Positions 30,831 to 33,625 of a DNA stretch of 33,625 bases are shown one piece after another (the stretch's first letter is position 1; the number at the start of each line of letters is the position of its first letter). Made by a program: the position numbers and the translations under genes. The stretch comes from Flavipsychrobacter sp. (lineage in GTDB: Bacteria > Bacteroidota > Bacteroidia > Chitinophagales > Chitinophagaceae). The stretch is from NCBI GenBank assembly GCA_025963465.1, contig JAOQAP010000139.1, positions 1-33,625 of the forward strand, in the 5' to 3' direction. The notes under the pieces are model-generated. The model had not been told where the DNA came from and did not search any database. It saw only the letters and a list, made by a program, of their open reading frames with translations.

Positions 30831-31313
30831 TTATAATGCCGTTATCTTGATCGCCTTTACAGGTACGCTATTATTGTTGCCTGCTTTTTGAATCCTGATA
30901 TTTTCAAATTCGATCTTATCGCCTCGTTTTATAGTGTACATCTTTAATTTTTCCAATAATGATGGCAGTGTCCGATTCCCAGTCATATGGTAAGGGCCTA
31001 TTCCATCGTGCCCTTTAGGCGAATACAACATGGTAAAACCAATAACGTTGTACTTATTGTTGGATACCAACAAACCTACTTCCAGATTATCTCTTATTTC
31101 CTGAATAGTTGCTGCATTTGAATCAATATATCCTAAACGTACGAGGATCTCATTTTCTTCCCGATGTATATGCTGGGTTAAAAATGCATGCAGACTATCC
31201 CCTCTTATTAACACAGGTGGCGATGGTCTCGGACATACGGTCCAACTGGATTGTCCGTGACTTTCTGTACAGACGATGAACAATAATATGACAAGTATAA
31301 TTAGTCGCGTCAT
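30831..31313 (-). CDS. Exported protein resembling the GldM C-terminal domain
   Basis: A 160-residue protein with a signal peptide (LIILVILLFIVCTESHGQ). Residues about 75-160 (VGLLVSNNKYNVIGFTMLYS, then LLEKLKMYTIKRGDKIEFENIRIQKAG and a final VPVKAIKITAL) follow the pattern of GldM C-terminal domains: a VxGFTM-type strand, a loop with Gly, KxGDxxxFENI, and a closing strand. GldM is a T9SS motor component, so a free domain like this might bind secretion machinery or simply reuse the fold; this is inference. It starts 9 bases after the permease gene and is followed by the peroxidase gene. Confidence 0.65.
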   Translation of the reverse strand: MTRLIILVILLFIVCTESHGQSSWTVCPRPSPPVLIRGDSLHAFLTQHIHREENEILVRLGYIDSNAATIQEIRDNLEVGLLVSNNKYNVIGFTMLYSPKGHDGIGPYHMTGNRTLPSLLEKLKMYTIKRGDKIEFENIRIQKAGNNNSVPVKAIKITAL

Positions 31314-31322
31314 ATATCTTGT

Positions 31323-32990
31323 TTAATGCCCCCCTTCTATACTCGAATCATAGTCTATTCCCTGCTTGCGCAATATCCCTTTGACACCTACGGCAAACAA
31401 TGCCAGGTAAGCAAAGCAGAATACGGGTATCCAGTAAGAAGCGTGTATGCCAATGCTTTGAAGGTCAGCCAGTTTGCCCTGTATAGGCGGTATTATAGCG
31501 CCACCCAGTATCATCATTACAAGGAACGCAGATCCTTGTGAGGTATGCTTGCCCAATCCCGCTATAGACAGCGCAAAGATGCCCGGCCACATAATAGAGC
31601 AGAACAATCCACCACTCAGGAATGCATATATAGCTATAGTACCGGTACTGAATATACCTACAAGCATAGAAGCTATACCTAGCAGGGAAAATATAAGCAA
31701 TGTCCTTGCCGGCTTATCCTGTGCCGCATAAAATGCGAATACCTGTATGGTAACGCAAACGATATACCAGTACAAAGGTTTAATATCATTTTGAGCAATG
31801 GCGTTCACAGCAAGCACTACAGCAAAAGCCACCACAGGCACTACGAACAGCAATATGTTCCTCATGCTTCGCGTAGGCTCAAATATTTTTATAGACCCCG
31901 TCCAGCGGCCTATCATCAGGCTGCCCCAGTACATAGATATGAACGGTGCTACTTGCGAAGACGTGTATCCGCCAAAGTCGGGCAGCGCAAGCAGCGCACC
32001 CATATTGCTCTGTATGGTCACCTCTACACCTACATAGGTAAAGATAGCCAGCATGCCCAGCACCAGCTGCGGGTACTTCATAGCGCCCCAGCCATTTGCA
32101 TTCTTCTTTGCGCTCAGGAAGGAAACCAGCATCGTACCCAGTATGATGGCCAATCCGCAGAGCAGCCACTTGAAGCGGGTCATTTCCATTTCCTGTATCA
32201 GCGCTTTATCCTCGGTCACTACCAGATAGCTCCTGAAGATGGGCACGAAGATGGCAATGAGCAGTATGGTCATCAGTGCCAGTGCGGTCAGTGCTTTAGG
32301 CGACTTTTCTGTTTCTGTTTCAAACTTACCGGAAGGTAATTTTTTTGAAAAGAAGAACAGTGCAGCAGCGGCAAGGAACAGCGCCCCTACGAATACATAA
32401 AGCGTAGTTATCTTCCCTAATCCCAATGAGTTGATCTGGTCATCATTTGCTTTGGTAGACCCAAACAGCGCCAGCGCCACTATTATAGGCCCTATTGCCG
32501 TGCCAAATGAATTCACCGCTCCGCCCAGGTTTATGCGGTGTGCACCTGTTTCAGGTGGTCCCAGCAATGCTGCAAACGGATTGGTTGCTGTTTGTTGCAG
32601 TGAAAATCCAAGGGCCACAGTAAACAGGCCTAACAACATTCCCGGAAATGTGTTACCGTTCACCGCCAGTATCATAATGACCGCACCAAAGGCAGAGAAT
32701 AACAGACCATATACGATGCTGTTCTTATATCCCCAGTGGGCTATTATATCTTTATTAAATACTGTGGCAAAAAAGTAGAGTACCAATGCCCCCAGGTAGT
32801 AGGCCAGGTAAAAGGCAAAGTCAATAAGCTGTGACTGGAACTGGTCAAGATGAAAATAGTGCTTGCAAAACGGGATGAAAACCCCATTACCCGCAGCTAT
32901 AAATCCCCAAAAGAAAAATACGGTCACCAGGGTAGAGAGTGCACCCGAACTTGTTTCCTGTTTTATTACTGCATCTTTATGCTGATCCAT
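31323..32990 (-). CDS. FucP-type sugar MFS transporter
   Basis: A 555-residue permease of the fucose/glucose-galactose:H+ symporter (FHS) family, with about 12 transmembrane helices. Family traits include the first-helix [20 protein letters not shown], the Ala/Gly-rich segment [31 protein letters not shown] and the helix-five Asn/Asp cluster [18 protein letters not shown]. It should import a monosaccharide across the inner membrane. The central loop and extra helices make it longer than E. coli FucP (438). No sugar-metabolism gene is next to it; it shares a transcript with the GldM-C-like and peroxidase genes. Confidence 0.9.
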   Translation of the reverse strand: MDQHKDAVIKQETSSGALSTLVTVFFFWGFIAAGNGVFIPFCKHYFHLDQFQSQLIDFAFYLAYYLGALVLYFFATVFNKDIIAHWGYKNSIVYGLLFSAFGAVIMILAVNGNTFPGMLLGLFTVALGFSLQQTATNPFAALLGPPETGAHRINLGGAVNSFGTAIGPIIVALALFGSTKANDDQINSLGLGKITTLYVFVGALFLAAAALFFFSKKLPSGKFETETEKSPKALTALALMTILLIAIFVPIFRSYLVVTEDKALIQEMEMTRFKWLLCGLAIILGTMLVSFLSAKKNANGWGAMKYPQLVLGMLAIFTYVGVEVTIQSNMGALLALPDFGGYTSSQVAPFISMYWGSLMIGRWTGSIKIFEPTRSMRNILLFVVPVVAFAVVLAVNAIAQNDIKPLYWYIVCVTIQVFAFYAAQDKPARTLLIFSLLGIASMLVGIFSTGTIAIYAFLSGGLFCSIMWPGIFALSIAGLGKHTSQGSAFLVMMILGGAIIPPIQGKLADLQSIGIHASYWIPVFCFAYLALFAVGVKGILRKQGIDYDSSIEGGH

Positions 32991-33077
32991 CTAATAGCTC
33001 ATTTTTAGAAAAGTAGGTAATAATAATGAATTATGCTAAAAAGAAAGCGCTAATAAAGTAACGGAAGGGCACAGAGC

Positions 33078-33111
33078 AATCCCAAATACAAATTCCCAAT
33101 TACAAATTCCA
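33078..33111. repeat. CAAATTCCCAATTACAAATTCC repeat
   Basis: Same family, opposite reading, as the tracts inside mnmE: AATCCCAAATACAAATTCCC and then AATTACAAATTCC. It lies in the non-coding stretch before the TMTC-like gene. Confidence 0.75.
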
Positions 33112-33131
33112 GGTAGAAGAACATTTTTACC

Positions 33132-33163
33132 TTTGGTAGGTATTGATTTTATATTTTACTTTG
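33132..33163 (+). promoter_or_regulatory. Promoter of the TMTC-like gene
   Basis: TTTG (33132-33135), a 20-base spacer and TTACTTTG (33156-33163), one base off TAnnTTTG. A 11-codon ORF starts 5 bases later, before the main start at 33197. Confidence 0.5.
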
Positions 33164-33168
33164 CTACC

Positions 33169-33204
33169 ATGCAATTAAATGCCCATTACCTTTCACATGG
33201 CTAA
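33169..33204 (+). other. Possible 11-residue leader peptide ORF
   Basis: ATG at 33169 opens MQLNAHYLSHG and stops at 33202-33204, overlapping the start of the TMTC-like gene (ATG 33197) by 8 bases in another frame. Its start lies where the transcript would begin. It might couple translation or be incidental. Confidence 0.35.
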
Positions 33205-33625
33205 GAACAAACAAACCCCTCGATCATCTGCTCCTGTTGCCGCAAAAGCAGCAGAACCAAAACAACCTCCGGTCGTCGCTCAACCAAAAGTGAAAACGCT
33301 GCCGGAATATTGGTATATTATTATATTAATAGCAATTGCCTTCCTGGTCAATGCCCCGACCATCAATTACAGCTATACACTCGACGATCCGTTTTTTACA
33401 AAGGAAAATCCGCTGGTAAGAGCAGGCACAGCTTCTATTCCTGAGTTCTTTAAGCATGCTGCATATTATGGTGTTTTTAAAAATCATGATGCCTCGTACC
33501 GTCCGTTGCTGCTCATCAGTTTTGCTGTAGAAAAACAGTTCGTCGGCGACTTTAGTCCGCAGGTGGGGCATACGGTCAATCTTGTGCTGTTCTGCTTACA
33601 GATATTTGCCTTGTTCAAGCTCCTC
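33197..33625 (+). CDS. TMTC-like membrane glycosyltransferase, 3' end outside window
   Basis: The first 143 codons of a polytopic protein resembling TMTC/PMT-type O-mannosyltransferase relatives, often with C-terminal TPR repeats. A Lys/Pro/Ala-rich cytoplasmic tail (to about residue 38) leads to the first helix (YWYIIILIAIAFLVNAP), then the luminal or periplasmic motif NYSYTLDDPFFTKENPLV with the catalytic-type Asp-Asp pair, and YRPLLLISFAVEKQFVG followed by a second helix (HTVNLVLFCLQIFALF). The donor would be a lipid-linked sugar. The frame is open to the last base, so length and TPR content cannot be judged. Confidence 0.75.
   Translation, partial: MAKNKQTPRSSAPVAAKAAEPKQPPVVAQPKVKTLPEYWYIIILIAIAFLVNAPTINYSYTLDDPFFTKENPLVRAGTASIPEFFKHAAYYGVFKNHDASYRPLLLISFAVEKQFVGDFSPQVGHTVNLVLFCLQIFALFKLL

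Overview
The window looks like chromosomal DNA of a Bacteroidota bacterium, most likely of the Chitinophagaceae type. The clues are a type IX secretion C-terminal domain protein, Bat-family VWA/TPR proteins, a FucP-type sugar permease, many short lipoproteins, and promoters of the Bacteroidota form (TTG or TTTG, about 19-20 bases, then TAnnTTTG) with no clear Shine-Dalgarno sites. The family assignment is inference; no rRNA or tRNA gene is visible.

Layout. 1-3.7 kb is an AT-rich accessory zone. It holds a truncated CheY-like regulator, a convergent soluble histidine kinase, then (minus strand) decayed plasmid-like DNA: a rolling-circle Rep gene broken by three frameshifts, a second older copy of the Rep 3' end, a decayed small ORF, a GlsB/YeaQ membrane protein and an unknown small protein. 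It abuts the 3' end of mnmE. 3.7-11 kb is housekeeping: mnmE, dtd, tadA, a Rieske protein, an LD-carboxypeptidase, then on the minus strand rhodanese/TMEM175, adk-obg and an RluE-type pseudouridine synthase. 11-17 kb holds batB-batC without the rest of the bat operon, an AI-2E family permease, rnhB, and a two-gene lipoprotein operon made of a protein-glutaminase-like enzyme and a small protein resembling its propeptide. 17-24.6 kb holds csaA, a T9SS cargo protein, fdhD, a DUF7009-type protein, a membrane adenylate cyclase, an FdhF/YdeP molybdoenzyme and a pentapeptide-repeat protein. 24.6-33.6 kb holds a YceI lipoprotein, a PKD lipoprotein, a glycoside-hydrolase-like lipoprotein, formate-THF ligase, an operon of sugar permease, GldM-C-like protein and glutathione peroxidase, and the start of a TMTC-like membrane glycosyltransferase.

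Two themes stand out. First, the window is peppered with short simple-sounding repeats of at least eight kinds (TTGGAATTTGGG, CATCCAGTATCCAG, ATTGCCGAATTGTCAC, CTTTGCGCCTTTGCG, CATTGCGACGAAGGAAGCAATC and others). Several lie inside coding sequence: mnmE has repeat tracts around a 31-codon in-frame duplication of its G4 segment, and batC and tadA have N-termini made of repeat DNA. Second, the protein-glutaminase operon is an unusual candidate enzyme plus separate propeptide-like partner.

Functionally, FdhD and the FdhF/YdeP enzyme belong together (sulfuration of the molybdenum cofactor). Adk and Obg are translationally adjacent. Several genes have a -7 box so close to the ATG that their mRNAs may be leaderless. 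All calls come from reading the sequence; no database search was run.
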